Assembly: GCF_018861755.1 (NCBI RefSeq)
Contig: NZ_JAHLEF010000001.1
Span: 186,001-250,000, forward strand
Direction of reading: 5' to 3'
Source: Clostridium sp. CF012
GTDB lineage: Bacteria > Bacillota > Clostridia > Clostridiales > Clostridiaceae
DNA length: 64,000 bases
The notes under the pieces were generated by a model, which had not been told where the DNA came from, did no database searches, and worked only from the letters and a program-made list of their open reading frames with translations. Made by a program: the position numbers and the translations under genes. This document shows, one piece after another, positions 46,811 through 55,171 of this stretch; within the stretch, counting starts at the first letter, position 1; each line of letters opens with the position of its first letter.

Positions 46811-47029
46811 CTATTTTATTCCTTCTTTAGTTGTAATAGCCACAATAGCTCCTTCATAGATTTCATGTATAGCTATAGTAACAGGCTTAGTTGAATCCAC
46901 ATGCACAAGTGGACTTTGACCCTCTATTATTTGTCTCGCTCTTTTTGATGTTGCCACAACTAGTGAATACCTGTTGTCAACTTTTTCTAATAAACTTAAT
47001 ATTGATGGGTTAATCATTGAATTATTCAT
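46811..47029 (-). CDS. rpoZ: RNA polymerase omega subunit
   Basis: Omega helps fold and retain the beta' subunit. The 72 residues contain NRYSLVVATSKRARQI, the family signature, and PVTIAIHEIYEG. It overlaps the gmk end by 8 nt. The order gmk-rpoZ-coaBC is conserved in Firmicutes. Confidence 0.93.
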   Translation of the reverse strand: MNNSMINPSILSLLEKVDNRYSLVVATSKRARQIIEGQSPLVHVDSTKPVTIAIHEIYEGAIVAITTKEGIK

Positions 47030-47633
47030 TAATAATTTCCTCCTTTAGAAAATCTCCATTCATTCTATCTACTCTACATCTTTCTGCAATTATAATGCTC
47101 TGAATTTTCTCACAAGCACAATCTACAGTGTCATTTACAACTGCATAATCATATTTTGATACAAAACTAATTTCTTTATGAGCTGATGTAAATCTTGTGA
47201 TTAATGACTCTGGAGTTTCACTACCTCTATTTGTAATTCTATTTTTTAATTCCTCCATTGATGGAGGAAGAATAAAAATAAATAAACCATTTGGATAAGC
47301 TGTTTTCACCTTAAGAGCACCTTGAATATCTATTTCAAGTATTACATCTCGGCCGCTATCTAATACTTTTAAAACCTCAGATTTAGGTGTTCCATAATAA
47401 TTCCCATATACTTCTGCATATTCAAGAAAATCCTCTGACTCAATTCTTTCTAAAAACTTCTCTTTACTTATGAAATAATAGCTTACTCCGTCTATTTCAT
47501 CATTTCTTGGGCTTCTTGTTGTAGCAGATACTGATATCCAAAAATTATTTTTTTCTATAATGGACTTGCATACAGTTCCTTTACCAGCACCAGAAGGTCC
47601 TGAAATAACAATGAGTTGCCCTTTACTCATCAT
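47022..47633 (-). CDS. gmk: Guanylate kinase
   Basis: Gmk phosphorylates GMP and dGMP. The 203 residues have the P-loop ISGPSGAGKGTVCKSI, SVSATTRSPRNDEIDG, YGTPKSEV, LEIDIQGALKVK and IFILPPS. Two ATGs are in tandem; the first overlaps the remA stop by 1 nt (TAATG) and the second has the better ribosome-site spacing. Confidence 0.96.
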   Translation of the reverse strand: MMSKGQLIVISGPSGAGKGTVCKSIIEKNNFWISVSATTRSPRNDEIDGVSYYFISKEKFLERIESEDFLEYAEVYGNYYGTPKSEVLKVLDSGRDVILEIDIQGALKVKTAYPNGLFIFILPPSMEELKNRITNRGSETPESLITRFTSAHKEISFVSKYDYAVVNDTVDCACEKIQSIIIAERCRVDRMNGDFLKEEIINE

Positions 47634-47905
47634 TATTCCTCAACCTCATCTATATGTTCCTCATCTTTAACAGATAACCGATGTGCAACAGTCTCAGGTT
47701 GCACCGCTGACAAGATAACATGATCGCTATCAGTTATAATAACCGCTCTGGTTCTTCTTCCATAAGTAGCATCAATTAGCATACCTCTATCTCTTGCTTC
47801 TTGAATTATTCTTTTAATTGGTGCTGATTCAGGGCTGACTATAGCTACTAATCTATTAGCTGAGACAATGTTCCCAAAACCTATGTTTATCAATTTTATA
47901 CTCAT
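47633..47905 (-). CDS. remA: RemA-family DNA-binding regulator (DUF370)
   Basis: In B. subtilis RemA activates biofilm matrix and osmoprotection operons by wrapping DNA. The 90 residues begin [22 protein letters not shown] and include [26 protein letters not shown] and [11 protein letters not shown], which match the family. It sits between yicC and gmk as in B. subtilis. An acidic C-terminal tail ends HIDEVEE. No biofilm genes are in view, so the target genes are unknown. Confidence 0.93.
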   Translation of the reverse strand: MSIKLINIGFGNIVSANRLVAIVSPESAPIKRIIQEARDRGMLIDATYGRRTRAVIITDSDHVILSAVQPETVAHRLSVKDEEHIDEVEE

Positions 47906-47918
47906 CGCGTGCCTCCTG

Positions 47919-48797
47919 TTATTCTATGTTTTGTATTTGTTCTCTAATCTTTTCTATTTCGCTTTTCATATTAATTACTGTATTTAAAATTTCTAAATCA
48001 TTTGCTTTTGATGCTATAGTATTAGTTTCTCTGTTCATTTCTTGAATAATAAAATCAAGTTTTCTTCCTATGGGTTCGTCTATTACTAGAGTTTCTCTCA
48101 TTTGTTGTATATGACTATTAAGTCTTACAATTTCTTCATCAATTCCAGCTTTATCTGCAAAAATTGCGACTTCCATGGCAACTCTATTCTCATCAAATTC
48201 AACTTCCTTATGCAGAGCATTTAGCCTTTGAGTAAGCTTGCCTTTATACTCTTCAAAAACAAAGGGTGATCTTTCCTTAACCTTTTGAACTAAGCCACTT
48301 ATAAAATCACATTTAATTATAACATCCTCTAGTAATTTTTCGCCTTCCCTTTCTCTCATAAAAAGAAGAGCTTCAAGGGCTTCATTTAGTGATTCCTCAA
48401 TCTGCTCAAAGGTTTCTGAGATATCTTCTTCCTTTTGTTTAAGAGTTATTACCTCAGGTAATCTAGCTATTTGAGAGACTGATATATCGCCTTCTAGATT
48501 ATATTTATCTTTTAAAACTTGGAAGCACTTTATATAACTTTCAGCTAATTTTTCATTCAAATTAGCATAAGCATCTTCCTTATCATAATTACCTTGAGTT
48601 ACAAATACATCAAGTTTGCCTCTTTTTACTTTTTCGCCAATTATTTTCCGGATTTTATCCTCAAAAGATATTAATACTCTAGGCATTCTTATATTAGTTT
48701 CGAAATATCTATGATTAACACTTTTAATCTCAATGGTAAAACTTTTACCATCTTTTTCGCAGTTTCCTCTCCCAAAACCAGTCATACTCCTAATCAT
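47919..48797 (-). CDS. yloC: YicC/YloC family endoribonuclease-type protein
   Basis: YicC proteins have been shown in E. coli to promote small-RNA decay and act as an endoribonuclease. The 292 residues begin [11 protein letters not shown] and contain [11 protein letters not shown], RPRVLxSFE-like [22 protein letters not shown] and the C-terminal [20 protein letters not shown] region. The ATG at 48797 matches the family start; a longer frame adds six residues with no better ribosome site. It is the first gene of the yicC-remA-gmk-rpoZ-coaBC series and has a near-consensus promoter. Confidence 0.92.
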   Translation of the reverse strand: MIRSMTGFGRGNCEKDGKSFTIEIKSVNHRYFETNIRMPRVLISFEDKIRKIIGEKVKRGKLDVFVTQGNYDKEDAYANLNEKLAESYIKCFQVLKDKYNLEGDISVSQIARLPEVITLKQKEEDISETFEQIEESLNEALEALLFMREREGEKLLEDVIIKCDFISGLVQKVKERSPFVFEEYKGKLTQRLNALHKEVEFDENRVAMEVAIFADKAGIDEEIVRLNSHIQQMRETLVIDEPIGRKLDFIIQEMNRETNTIASKANDLEILNTVINMKSEIEKIREQIQNIE

Positions 48798-48836
48798 AAC
48801 AACGCATCCTTCCAATGTTCATTGTGAACCCTTATA

Positions 48837-48866
48837 ATTATACATAAACTATCACTATAATTTCAA
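48837..48866 (-). promoter_or_regulatory. Predicted sigma-A promoter of yicC-remA-gmk-rpoZ-coaBC
   Basis: Minus strand: TTGAAA (48861-48866), 18-nt spacer, consensus TATAAT (48837-48842), with a leader of about 34 nt. Confidence 0.65.
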
Positions 48867-49006
48867 GCTAAAATTATAAGTTGTCACTTTTACCAGGATT
48901 TTTACTTAAAAAAACACTGTGGCACTGTAATTTAATGTATTTTAAAAATAGTTCTCACTTATACTAAAATATTTCCTATATAACTTATATTATACCAATA
49001 ATAATA

Positions 49007-50161
49007 TTAATCACCACATTTATTTAGAGATTTTAAAGCTTCTTCAATAATAACCACATCTTTTGTAAGTGCTATACGGAAATAATCATATCCAAGTTTT
49101 CCAAATGCATTTCCTGGCGTAACCACAATCCCATTATTAGTAAGCAGTTTTTCACAAAACTCATTAGTTGTATAGTTCTCGGGTGTTTTGCACCACAAAT
49201 AAAAAGCCCCTTCTGCATCAAAAAAAACAATGTTTTTTTGTAATAGAATACTTTTAGCAGCTTCTCGCCTTTCATCATATATTTTACGTGTATTGTAAAT
49301 ATAATCCCGTTCTAGGTTAAGAGCAGCAACGGCAGCCTTTTGCACTGGAATAAATTGCCCAGAATCACAATTGCTTTTCACTTTTAAAAGAGCATTTATT
49401 ACTTTAGCATTACCTACAGCATATCCTATTCTATATCCTGTCATATTGTATGTTTTAGATAGTGTTCCAAACTCCACACATTGCCTCTTTATATCAAATT
49501 GCATAAGACTAATAGCTTTCTTATCTGCCTTAATTATCTCATTATATGCCGAATCATTGCATAAAACAATATTATTATCATAAGAAAACTTTATAATACG
49601 CTTATAGAACTCTGAGCTCGCTACAGCACCAGTTGGATTATTTGGATAATTTATAAAAATAAGTTTACTTTTAGAAATTATCTCTTCGGGAATAGTAGTA
49701 AAGTCCAACATATATCCATTGATTTGATTTAAAGGTACCGTATAAGGTATACAGCCCCATAGTTTCGAACAAATACTATAAACAGGGTATGCAGGCTCTG
49801 GTACTATTACAACATCTCCTACATCACATACTGCGGGAATGATGTTGCTTATACCTTCCTTTGAGCCTATAAGAATTATTACTTCATCCAAATCTAGACT
49901 TACAGAATAAACCTGTTTATAGTATTTAATAACAGCTTTTTTAAGTTCTATTAAGCCATCATAAGGAGGGTAATTATTATACCTATAATCTTTTAATCCA
50001 TCTATTAGGGCATCAGTAATTTTTGAATGGACCTCTAAATCTGGATCTCCAATACTCAAGTCAATAATTTTTTTCCCAGTGAGAAGTGCCTTATTTTTCA
50101 TATCTTCAATTTTTTTAAAATGATATTCATTAATATTGGATAGTCTATTATTTATTTTCAT
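49007..50161 (-). CDS. Class I/II PLP aminotransferase, LL-diaminopimelate aminotransferase-like
   Basis: The 384 residues have the fold-type I aspartate aminotransferase pattern: IIDLSIGDPDLEVHSKI, YRYNNYPPYDGLIELKKAV, PAYPVYSICSKLWG, NYPNNPTGAVAS, the PLP lysine in GTLSKTYNMTGYR (Lys236), and a C-terminal FRIALT with the carboxylate-binding arginine. The SIGDPD and NYPPYDG segments resemble LL-diaminopimelate aminotransferase (lysine/cell-wall precursor synthesis), but related aspartate/alanine transaminases cannot be excluded. AAAGGGTG precedes the ATG. It is a single gene behind the permease terminator. Confidence 0.85.
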   Translation of the reverse strand: MKINNRLSNINEYHFKKIEDMKNKALLTGKKIIDLSIGDPDLEVHSKITDALIDGLKDYRYNNYPPYDGLIELKKAVIKYYKQVYSVSLDLDEVIILIGSKEGISNIIPAVCDVGDVVIVPEPAYPVYSICSKLWGCIPYTVPLNQINGYMLDFTTIPEEIISKSKLIFINYPNNPTGAVASSEFYKRIIKFSYDNNIVLCNDSAYNEIIKADKKAISLMQFDIKRQCVEFGTLSKTYNMTGYRIGYAVGNAKVINALLKVKSNCDSGQFIPVQKAAVAALNLERDYIYNTRKIYDERREAAKSILLQKNIVFFDAEGAFYLWCKTPENYTTNEFCEKLLTNNGIVVTPGNAFGKLGYDYFRIALTKDVVIIEEALKSLNKCGD

Positions 50162-50236
50162 AATATCACCCTTTATACAATTTTGTATTATGTTATTCGG
50201 GTGCTACTAACTTTGTTACATCACTTTATTTATAAT

Positions 50237-50278
50237 AGAAAAAAGAGAAGTACATATTAATACAAATATGCTTCCCTT
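50237..50278 (-). terminator. Terminator after the purine permease
   Basis: Minus-strand GGGAAG-CATATT pairs with AATATG-(TA)-CTTCTC, followed by TTTTTTCTATT. It lies about 66 nt past the permease stop and before the aminotransferase gene. Confidence 0.7.
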
Positions 50279-50343
50279 TGCTAAGTAATTCTAAAACTAA
50301 TTTTTTTCGACTGTGGCCTGTATATATAGTGACATCACTATTA

Positions 50344-51705
50344 TTACTTTATTCCAGTGAAATACAATTTAGCAATAAATAATACTGCCAAAATATAAAT
50401 TACAATTGAAACCTTCTTCCTCTTAGTAGCATCTTTAGTAAATATATTGTTTATTAAGTTTATCACTGCATAAGAAAGAATTCCAATTGTTAATCCGTCT
50501 CCGATACTATAAGTCAAAGGCATTAATGCAATCGTTAAGAAAGCAGGAACTCCCTCTGTAAAATCGCTAAAATCTATTTTAACTATATTCTCCATCATAA
50601 AATATCCTACGACTATAAGCGCAGGTGCAGTTGCACAGGCTGGTATTGCAACAAATAGTGGTGAAAAGAACATTGCTATTAAGAATAATATCCCTGTTAT
50701 AACAGAAGCAAGTCCAGTCCTAGCACCTTCTGCAAATCCCGCTGAACTCTCTACAAAAGTTGTTATAGTTGAAGTTCCAAGGAAAGCTCCTGCTGTAGTA
50801 CCAATTGCATCTACCAGTAGAGCTCGTCCAGCATTTTTCACGTTACCATTTTTGTCAACTAGTCCAACCTTAGATGCAACTCCTACTAAAGTTCCTACAG
50901 TATCGAAAAAGTCAACAAATAAAAATGTTAATACAATTATAGAAAATTCTAATATTTTAGTTGAATCAGTTAAGTATGAAAAATCTAGTTTACCAGCTAT
51001 TGGTGCTATTGATTCAAATTTAAATATACCTTGTGGTGTACCTATTCTATGGGCTGCTGCAGCTTCAGGTGATACTATTGCAAATATCCAAGCCAGTAGA
51101 GTACTTGCAGCTATTCCCCATAATATAGATCCTTTAACATTTTTCTTTGATAACACTACAATTATAATTACTCCTATTACAGTTATTAATACTGTTGGAC
51201 TTGTAAAGTTGCCAAGGGCTACCTTTGTTGCATCGTTGCTAACTACAATACCCGCATCTACGAATCCTATAAATGCAATAAAAAGTCCAATTCCTGCGGT
51301 AACCGCCAATTTTAATGTTGTGGGTATAGCATTAACAACTGCTTCACGAACACTAGTTAATGATAATATGATAAAAATAACACCTTCTACAAACACAGCT
51401 GCCAGAGCTACTTGCCAAGGAACTTTCATCCCTATTACTACTGTATACGCAAAAAATGCATTTAATCCCATTCCAGGTGCTAGTGCAAAAGGAAGATTAG
51501 CATATAACCCCATCAAAATCGTCGTAAGTCCAGCTGTTAAACAAGTTACTGTTACTATAGCTGCAGCTGGCATTCCTACACCAGGGTCCCCTAATATATT
51601 TGCATTAACTGCAATAATATATGCCATGGTTAAAAATGTAGTTATCCCTCCAATAATTTCCTTTCTGACGTCGCTACCATTTTCTTCTAACTTAAAAAAT
51701 TCCAT
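50344..51705 (-). CDS. NCS2 (AzgA-type) purine nucleobase permease
   Basis: Members import adenine, guanine or hypoxanthine with protons. The 453 residues form about 12 to 14 membrane spans. Family stretches include GGITTFLTMAYIIAVNANIL, AP(G)MGLNAFFAYTVV, SVREAVVNAIPTTLKLA, FVDFFDTVGTLVGVA, STITTFVESSAGFAEGART and ALMPLTYSIGDGL. B. subtilis PbuG/PbuO are relatives; the exact base is not predictable. GGAGG precedes the ATG. A promoter and a terminator-like hairpin lie in its short leader; no purine-riboswitch consensus is visible. Confidence 0.92.
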   Translation of the reverse strand: MEFFKLEENGSDVRKEIIGGITTFLTMAYIIAVNANILGDPGVGMPAAAIVTVTCLTAGLTTILMGLYANLPFALAPGMGLNAFFAYTVVIGMKVPWQVALAAVFVEGVIFIILSLTSVREAVVNAIPTTLKLAVTAGIGLFIAFIGFVDAGIVVSNDATKVALGNFTSPTVLITVIGVIIIVVLSKKNVKGSILWGIAASTLLAWIFAIVSPEAAAAHRIGTPQGIFKFESIAPIAGKLDFSYLTDSTKILEFSIIVLTFLFVDFFDTVGTLVGVASKVGLVDKNGNVKNAGRALLVDAIGTTAGAFLGTSTITTFVESSAGFAEGARTGLASVITGILFLIAMFFSPLFVAIPACATAPALIVVGYFMMENIVKIDFSDFTEGVPAFLTIALMPLTYSIGDGLTIGILSYAVINLINNIFTKDATKRKKVSIVIYILAVLFIAKLYFTGIK

Positions 51706-51734
51706 TTAGTTACCTCCATATGTTTGCAATACAA

Positions 51735-51770
51735 AATAAAACCACTAAGGCTTCTTAAAAACCATAGTGG
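51735..51770 (-). terminator. Terminator-like hairpin between promoter and start of the purine permease
   Basis: Minus-strand CCACTA...TAGTGG plus an inner GG/CC, followed by TTTTATTTTG. It lies 13 nt after the predicted transcription start and about 30 nt before the permease ATG. It could end asparaginase transcripts or attenuate the permease transcript. Confidence 0.65.
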
Positions 51771-51789
51771 ATATTTTCTTTTCACAAAC

Positions 51790-51818
51790 ATAATATCAAA
51801 AATAGACATGTACGTCAA
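51790..51818 (-). promoter_or_regulatory. Predicted sigma-A promoter of the purine permease
   Basis: Minus strand: TTGACG (51813-51818), 17-nt spacer, TATTAT (51790-51795). It lies upstream of the leader hairpin, so every transcript from it must pass that hairpin. Confidence 0.65.
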
Positions 51819-51851
51819 TATCATCACGAATATTAAAATTTAATTTTCTCA

Positions 51852-52847
51852 TTATATTCGGCTTTTATATCGTCCACTTTCAAACATACCTTCAATTTCT
51901 TCTAAATTTTTGGTGCTAGCAAGTGCAAGCATAAGTTTAATTCTAGCCTTTTGTCCTGGAAGGCTATCTCCAAAAATCACACCAGCGTTTCTAAGCTCTT
52001 TTCCACCACCAGGATACCCATAAGAATCTAATACTCTTCCCTTGAAGCATCTAGATACCATAACTACTGCCACGCCTTTTTTTATAGCTTTTTTTACTCC
52101 GTCTGCCATTTCAGGTGGAATATTTCCTCTTCCCATAGCTTCAATAACAAGCCCTTTTGCACCTTCCTTAACACAAAAATCAATTAATTTTGAATCCATT
52201 CCAGCACAAGCTTTTATTAAGTCTACTCTAGTTTCTATTTTTTCTGTTAATATATGTTCTTTTTTCAAACTATCTCTATAGAATATTACTTCATTATTGT
52301 CTATAATTCCTATAGGGCCAAATTCAGGGCTTTGAAAAGTGTTTAGATGCATTGAATGTGATTTGGTAACTTCGCCAGCGCAATTAAGTTCGTCATTTAA
52401 GCATACTAATACTCCCCTATTACGTGCTTCCTCCGAAATAGCAGTGCAAATAGACGCTGATAAATTTGCTGGTCCATCATACCCAAGTTCTGAACTATTC
52501 CTCATTGAACCTGTAACAATTACTGGCTTTGGATTATCTATAGTTAGGTGTAATAGATACGCTGTTTCCTCAAGTGAATCTGTACCATGTGTCACTACAA
52601 CCCCACATATATCCTCTCGAAGTAAGAAACTTTGTATATATTTAGATAATTCCATCATGAGTTCTGGTGTCACATGAGGTCCTGGCAAGCTTGAAAAAGT
52701 ATATGATTCTATTTGTGCATAATTTTCAATTCCCGTAACCATAGCCATTATTTCTTCACCACTTAAACTTGGAATTGCAGCCTTTATTCTTGGATCAACC
52801 GTCATAGCTATTGTACCGCCATTAAATATAACCGCAACTTTTTTCAT
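51852..52847 (-). CDS. ansA: L-asparaginase
   Basis: Hydrolyses asparagine to aspartate and ammonia. The 331 residues contain the first active-site threonine in FNGGTIAMTVD (Thr12), the second in VVTHGTDSLEETAY (Thr89, Asp90), TGSMRNSSELGYDGPANL, and the lysine of EVTKSHS. No signal peptide is visible, so it is cytoplasmic, as in type I/AnsA. GGAGGG precedes the ATG. It is a single gene with ribosome site and no visible own terminator except the hairpin at 51735-51770. Confidence 0.94.
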   Translation of the reverse strand: MKKVAVIFNGGTIAMTVDPRIKAAIPSLSGEEIMAMVTGIENYAQIESYTFSSLPGPHVTPELMMELSKYIQSFLLREDICGVVVTHGTDSLEETAYLLHLTIDNPKPVIVTGSMRNSSELGYDGPANLSASICTAISEEARNRGVLVCLNDELNCAGEVTKSHSMHLNTFQSPEFGPIGIIDNNEVIFYRDSLKKEHILTEKIETRVDLIKACAGMDSKLIDFCVKEGAKGLVIEAMGRGNIPPEMADGVKKAIKKGVAVVMVSRCFKGRVLDSYGYPGGGKELRNAGVIFGDSLPGQKARIKLMLALASTKNLEEIEGMFESGRYKSRI

Positions 52848-52982
52848 TTGAAATCCCTCCTAATATTTAGTCTTAAAGTTAAATAATATATTCTGTTTGT
52901 TCATCTGTAACAAACAAATTCTATTTTACAATATATTTATAACAATTACATCTCTTATTTTTAAATTTTGTATGTGGTAATT

Positions 52983-53027
52983 AAATAAAATAAGATATAC
53001 TCCTTGTTGCAAGTATACCTTATTTAT
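52983..53027 (-). terminator. Terminator downstream of the 66-aa gene
   Basis: AATAAGGTATACT and AGTATATCTTATT pair over about 14 bp on the minus transcript (one G-U) around a 10-nt loop, with TTTTATTTAATT after. About 90 nt past the 66-aa gene. Confidence 0.7.
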
Positions 53028-53116
53028 ATCTTTGCCCTTATAATTATTAATTACTACTAATATACTATATTTTAATATATCGTTTATTCAAAAGTATGAC
53101 TGCTTAGTTATTTAAA

Positions 53117-53317
53117 CTATTTGTTTTTTAAATATTCAAATAAATTTCTTTCTATTTCATCTGCACCATTATCATCTGTAGTTATATATTCCCTATGGCC
53201 ATCTAACGCCTTAAGTTCAATCTTTCCAATCTCCTCACCATTAATATTATCAATATCTCGTTGGAACTTCATTATCTTATATCCTTCATTTATAAAACTT
53301 TCTATTTTTTTTACCAT
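53117..53317 (-). CDS. Small protein of unknown function (66 aa)
   Basis: A 66-residue soluble, charged protein beginning MVKKIESFINEGYKIMKF and ending NLFEYLKNK. The middle holds LKALDGHREYITTDDNG, and secondary structure looks mixed alpha/beta. AAAGGAGAGTGAT precedes the ATG, so translation is well supported. Similar short hypothetical proteins are common in clostridia, but I do not recognise a named family. It is the last of three small minus-strand genes in a row. Confidence 0.7.
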   Translation of the reverse strand: MVKKIESFINEGYKIMKFQRDIDNINGEEIGKIELKALDGHREYITTDDNGADEIERNLFEYLKNK

Positions 53318-53390
53318 GAAATCACTCTCCTTTTATGCAGATGTTTAATTTATAGTTTAAATAAAATTTACCATCATCCAAAAAATTTTT

Positions 53391-53501
53391 TTAACTTCTT
53401 CTTTCCTTTTTCTGCTCCTTTTGCTTATCACTAGAATCTGTTCTTTTAGTCCCAATATTAACTTCTTGACTATTTAACTGGTTTTTTTTGCCCTTTTGCA
53501 T
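53391..53501 (-). CDS. Small hydrophilic Lys/Gln-rich peptide (36 aa)
   Basis: The frame ATG (53499-53501) to TAA (53391-53393) encodes 36 residues, beginning MQKGKKNQLNSQEVNIGTK and ending KKERRS. About one third are Lys/Arg; there is no Cys and no hydrophobic stretch. GGAAGTGA lies 6 nt upstream. The NIGTKRTDSSDKQK stretch faintly resembles the neighbouring 47-aa peptide. Composition is like minor acid-soluble spore proteins, but no family can be named. Confidence 0.5.
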   Translation of the reverse strand: MQKGKKNQLNSQEVNIGTKRTDSSDKQKEQKKERRS

Positions 53502-53563
53502 ATCATTTCACTTCCTTTTAATGCATTGTTTAAACCTAAGATATTAAGCGCGTACTTTAATAT

Positions 53564-53707
53564 CTACTCAAGGGTTTCTCCTTTGAAATTCTCATAAAGT
53601 GGTGGTGATTTTTTATCTCCTTTACTCTTCTTAGGTTTACTAATATCATCACGTTTAACATTAATATTACTATTTTTGCTACCTCCAATATGTTGATGGT
53701 CAGGCAT
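53564..53707 (-). CDS. Small hydrophilic peptide (47 aa)
   Basis: The frame ATG (53705-53707) to TAG (53564-53566) encodes 47 residues beginning MPDHQHIGGSKNSNINVKRD and ending YENFKGETLE. It is hydrophilic, without Cys or Trp, and likely disordered. GAGAGGAG lies 8 nt before the ATG. The first of three small minus-strand genes; a spore-protein-like or small regulatory role is possible but unproven. Confidence 0.55.
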   Translation of the reverse strand: MPDHQHIGGSKNSNINVKRDDISKPKKSKGDKKSPPLYENFKGETLE

Positions 53708-54091
53708 AGTTAAAACTCCTCTCAAATTAAATTGTGTTCTTTTTTATTTTCTCTCTTTGTAATAATTATTATACCTAGCAACTCTACTTATAATTTGTTT
53801 TTATATAAGTCCATAATAAAGTATTAATTTATTTTGTAAATACTGTAAAATGCAGTAACCTTTTTATATTATTTCCATAATATATATTAAAGTAACTTTA
53901 GTTATAAAATTTTTCATATTAATAATTACTTACTTATTTATTTGTTTGTTTCTATCCCCCCCATAAAAAAGCCACCACTCTATTAATAGATTGGTGGTTT
54001 TATCATTATTGTCGAAATATTTCTTTATATTTGGAATATTAATTTACTTCTAGATAATATATATAAGTAAGTAATATATGAGGTGTATTAA
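53708..54091. other. Divergent 384-nt intergenic region with an orphan terminator-like hairpin
   Basis: Very AT-rich DNA between the 47-aa gene (minus) and the 61-aa gene (plus). I see no ORF with a ribosome site. A strong inverted repeat lies at 53964-54004. Confidence 0.6.
53964..54004. terminator. Orphan terminator-like hairpin
   Basis: CCACCA-C-TCTAT/ATAGA-T-TGGTGG, about 11 bp with one mismatch, with T-runs on both sides (TTTTTTA on minus, TTTTATC on plus). Neither flanking gene is transcribed towards it, so it may end an unannotated small RNA. Confidence 0.5.
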
Positions 54092-54277
54092 ATGGACAAT
54101 GATTTAAAAGAAATAATACCTGCAAAAATCAATGAACCCATTAATAACATTGTTGATGTTATCACTACAAACCCAAAAAAAAAGGATTACAAACTGATGA
54201 CCCTTTGGGTTATAGTAGGTATTCTAGCTGTATTATTACTATACTATGCTTATAAGATGATATACCTTTACTTTTAG
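54092..54277 (+). CDS. Small tail-anchored membrane protein (61 aa)
   Basis: 61 residues: a polar N-terminal half (MDNDLKEIIPAKINEPINNI, then TTNPKKKDYK) and one C-terminal membrane span (LWVIVGILAVLLLYYAYKM) ending LYF. It would insert with the N-terminus in the cytoplasm. GAGGTG precedes the ATG. No family recognised. A strong terminator follows. Confidence 0.65.
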   Translation: MDNDLKEIIPAKINEPINNIVDVITTNPKKKDYKLMTLWVIVGILAVLLLYYAYKMIYLYF

Positions 54278-54295
54278 TGGATTTTTGCTATAAAA

Positions 54296-54340
54296 AAAAT
54301 AAGGTATCTATAATTAATAATTATAGATACCTTATTTTCA
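54296..54340. terminator. Bidirectional terminator between the 61-aa gene and the ferritin-like gene
   Basis: A perfect inverted repeat of about 21 bp centred at 54317 (core AAGGTATCTATAATTA), flanked by A and T runs, separates the convergent genes. Confidence 0.85.
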
Positions 54341-54388
54341 TAACTAGAACACATAGTTGTAATTAGTTAATATTCATATAAGACTTAT

Positions 54389-54880
54389 TTAGAAAGGTGC
54401 ATAACCTTGCTTTGACCACCATTCTTCTTTTAGCTCCTCATACTGAGATGCAAATTTGTCTAGATGGATTTTTTCCCATTTAACTAAGATATTAAATAGT
54501 TCCTTTGCTTCTTTAATTTCCGTCTCTTTAGCAGCCTTTTCATAGTACTCTATTGATGCTTTTTCCATCTGTATACCAATGCCAAATGCTGATACTGCAA
54601 TACCAGCATCCTTTCTATCAATATTCTCCCATTTGAAAATTGCCGGAGAAGTTGGTTCTGGGATTAGTGCCAATTGAAAGTCTAAAATATTATCATCTTT
54701 AACCTTATTAAATAAGTCCTTTAGCCAAACTACATGTCGCATTTCTTCCTCTGCAAGTTCTAAAAAAGCATTTTTAACCTCTGTGGAATTAGAATTACTA
54801 GAAGCCATATTATAAAATTCATAACCTTCAATTTCGTTAATAATTGCTTGTTTTATAATCATCAGTTCTTGATTCTTCAC
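54389..54880 (-). CDS. Ferritin-like (rubrerythrin-type) diiron-domain protein
   Basis: 163 residues forming a four-helix bundle. Likely metal ligands lie in NEIEGYEFY, LELAEEEMRHVVW (ExxRH), MEKASIEYYEKAA and LVKWEKIHLDKF (ExxH). There is no rubredoxin domain. Such proteins bind iron and often reduce peroxide in anaerobes. The start is GTG at 54880 behind GGAGGAG. It sits beside a peroxidase and an OhrR-like regulator, consistent with oxidative-stress defence, though that link is inferred. Confidence 0.8.
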   Translation of the reverse strand: MKNQELMIIKQAIINEIEGYEFYNMASSNSNSTEVKNAFLELAEEEMRHVVWLKDLFNKVKDDNILDFQLALIPEPTSPAIFKWENIDRKDAGIAVSAFGIGIQMEKASIEYYEKAAKETEIKEAKELFNILVKWEKIHLDKFASQYEELKEEWWSKQGYAPF

Positions 54881-55035
54881 TATTATCTCCTCCTCAATAT
54901 ACTATTACAAATTTGATTTCTAACTTATATTGGTTATTCACTAATAATAAATATCTTTTTTTGTAGTTTATCATATTTAGAAAAATAATACAACAATTAT
55001 GTCTTATTACTTTTATATAAATCAAAAATAAGTTC

Positions 55036-55064
55036 TTGACAATTTATTATTAAGATGCTATATT
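55036..55064 (+). promoter_or_regulatory. Predicted sigma-A promoter of the glutathione peroxidase gene
   Basis: Plus strand: consensus TTGACA (55036-55041), 17-nt spacer, TATATT (55059-55064). Start point near 55071, just before the palindrome at 55078-55091. Confidence 0.7.
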
Positions 55065-55077
55065 TAAATTATAAATC

Positions 55078-55091
55078 AATTGCATGCAATT
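55078..55091. promoter_or_regulatory. Candidate OhrR operator: perfect 14-bp palindrome
   Basis: AATTGCATGCAATT lies at about +8 to +21 of the peroxidase promoter, a classical repressor position. Known OhrR operators in B. subtilis contain CAATT/AATTG half-sites. A second inverted repeat (AATTTAGTT at 55088-55096, AACTAAATT at 55113-55121) overlaps its right edge and could form an mRNA hairpin or a second site. Confidence 0.45.
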
Positions 55092-55171
55092 TAGTTTTAT
55101 ATATTTTAATTGAACTAAATTAACATATTGTTATATAAGAAAAAATTTATATAGAGGAGGAATATTAAATC

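Noticed and set aside
50852-51709. Long plus-strand frame opposite the purine permease
   Set aside because: A shadow of the permease codon pattern, without a ribosome site and with a low-complexity translation.
51706-51850. Purine riboswitch upstream of the purine permease
   Set aside because: The conserved purine-aptamer loops and junction bases are not there, and the leader from the predicted promoter is too short.
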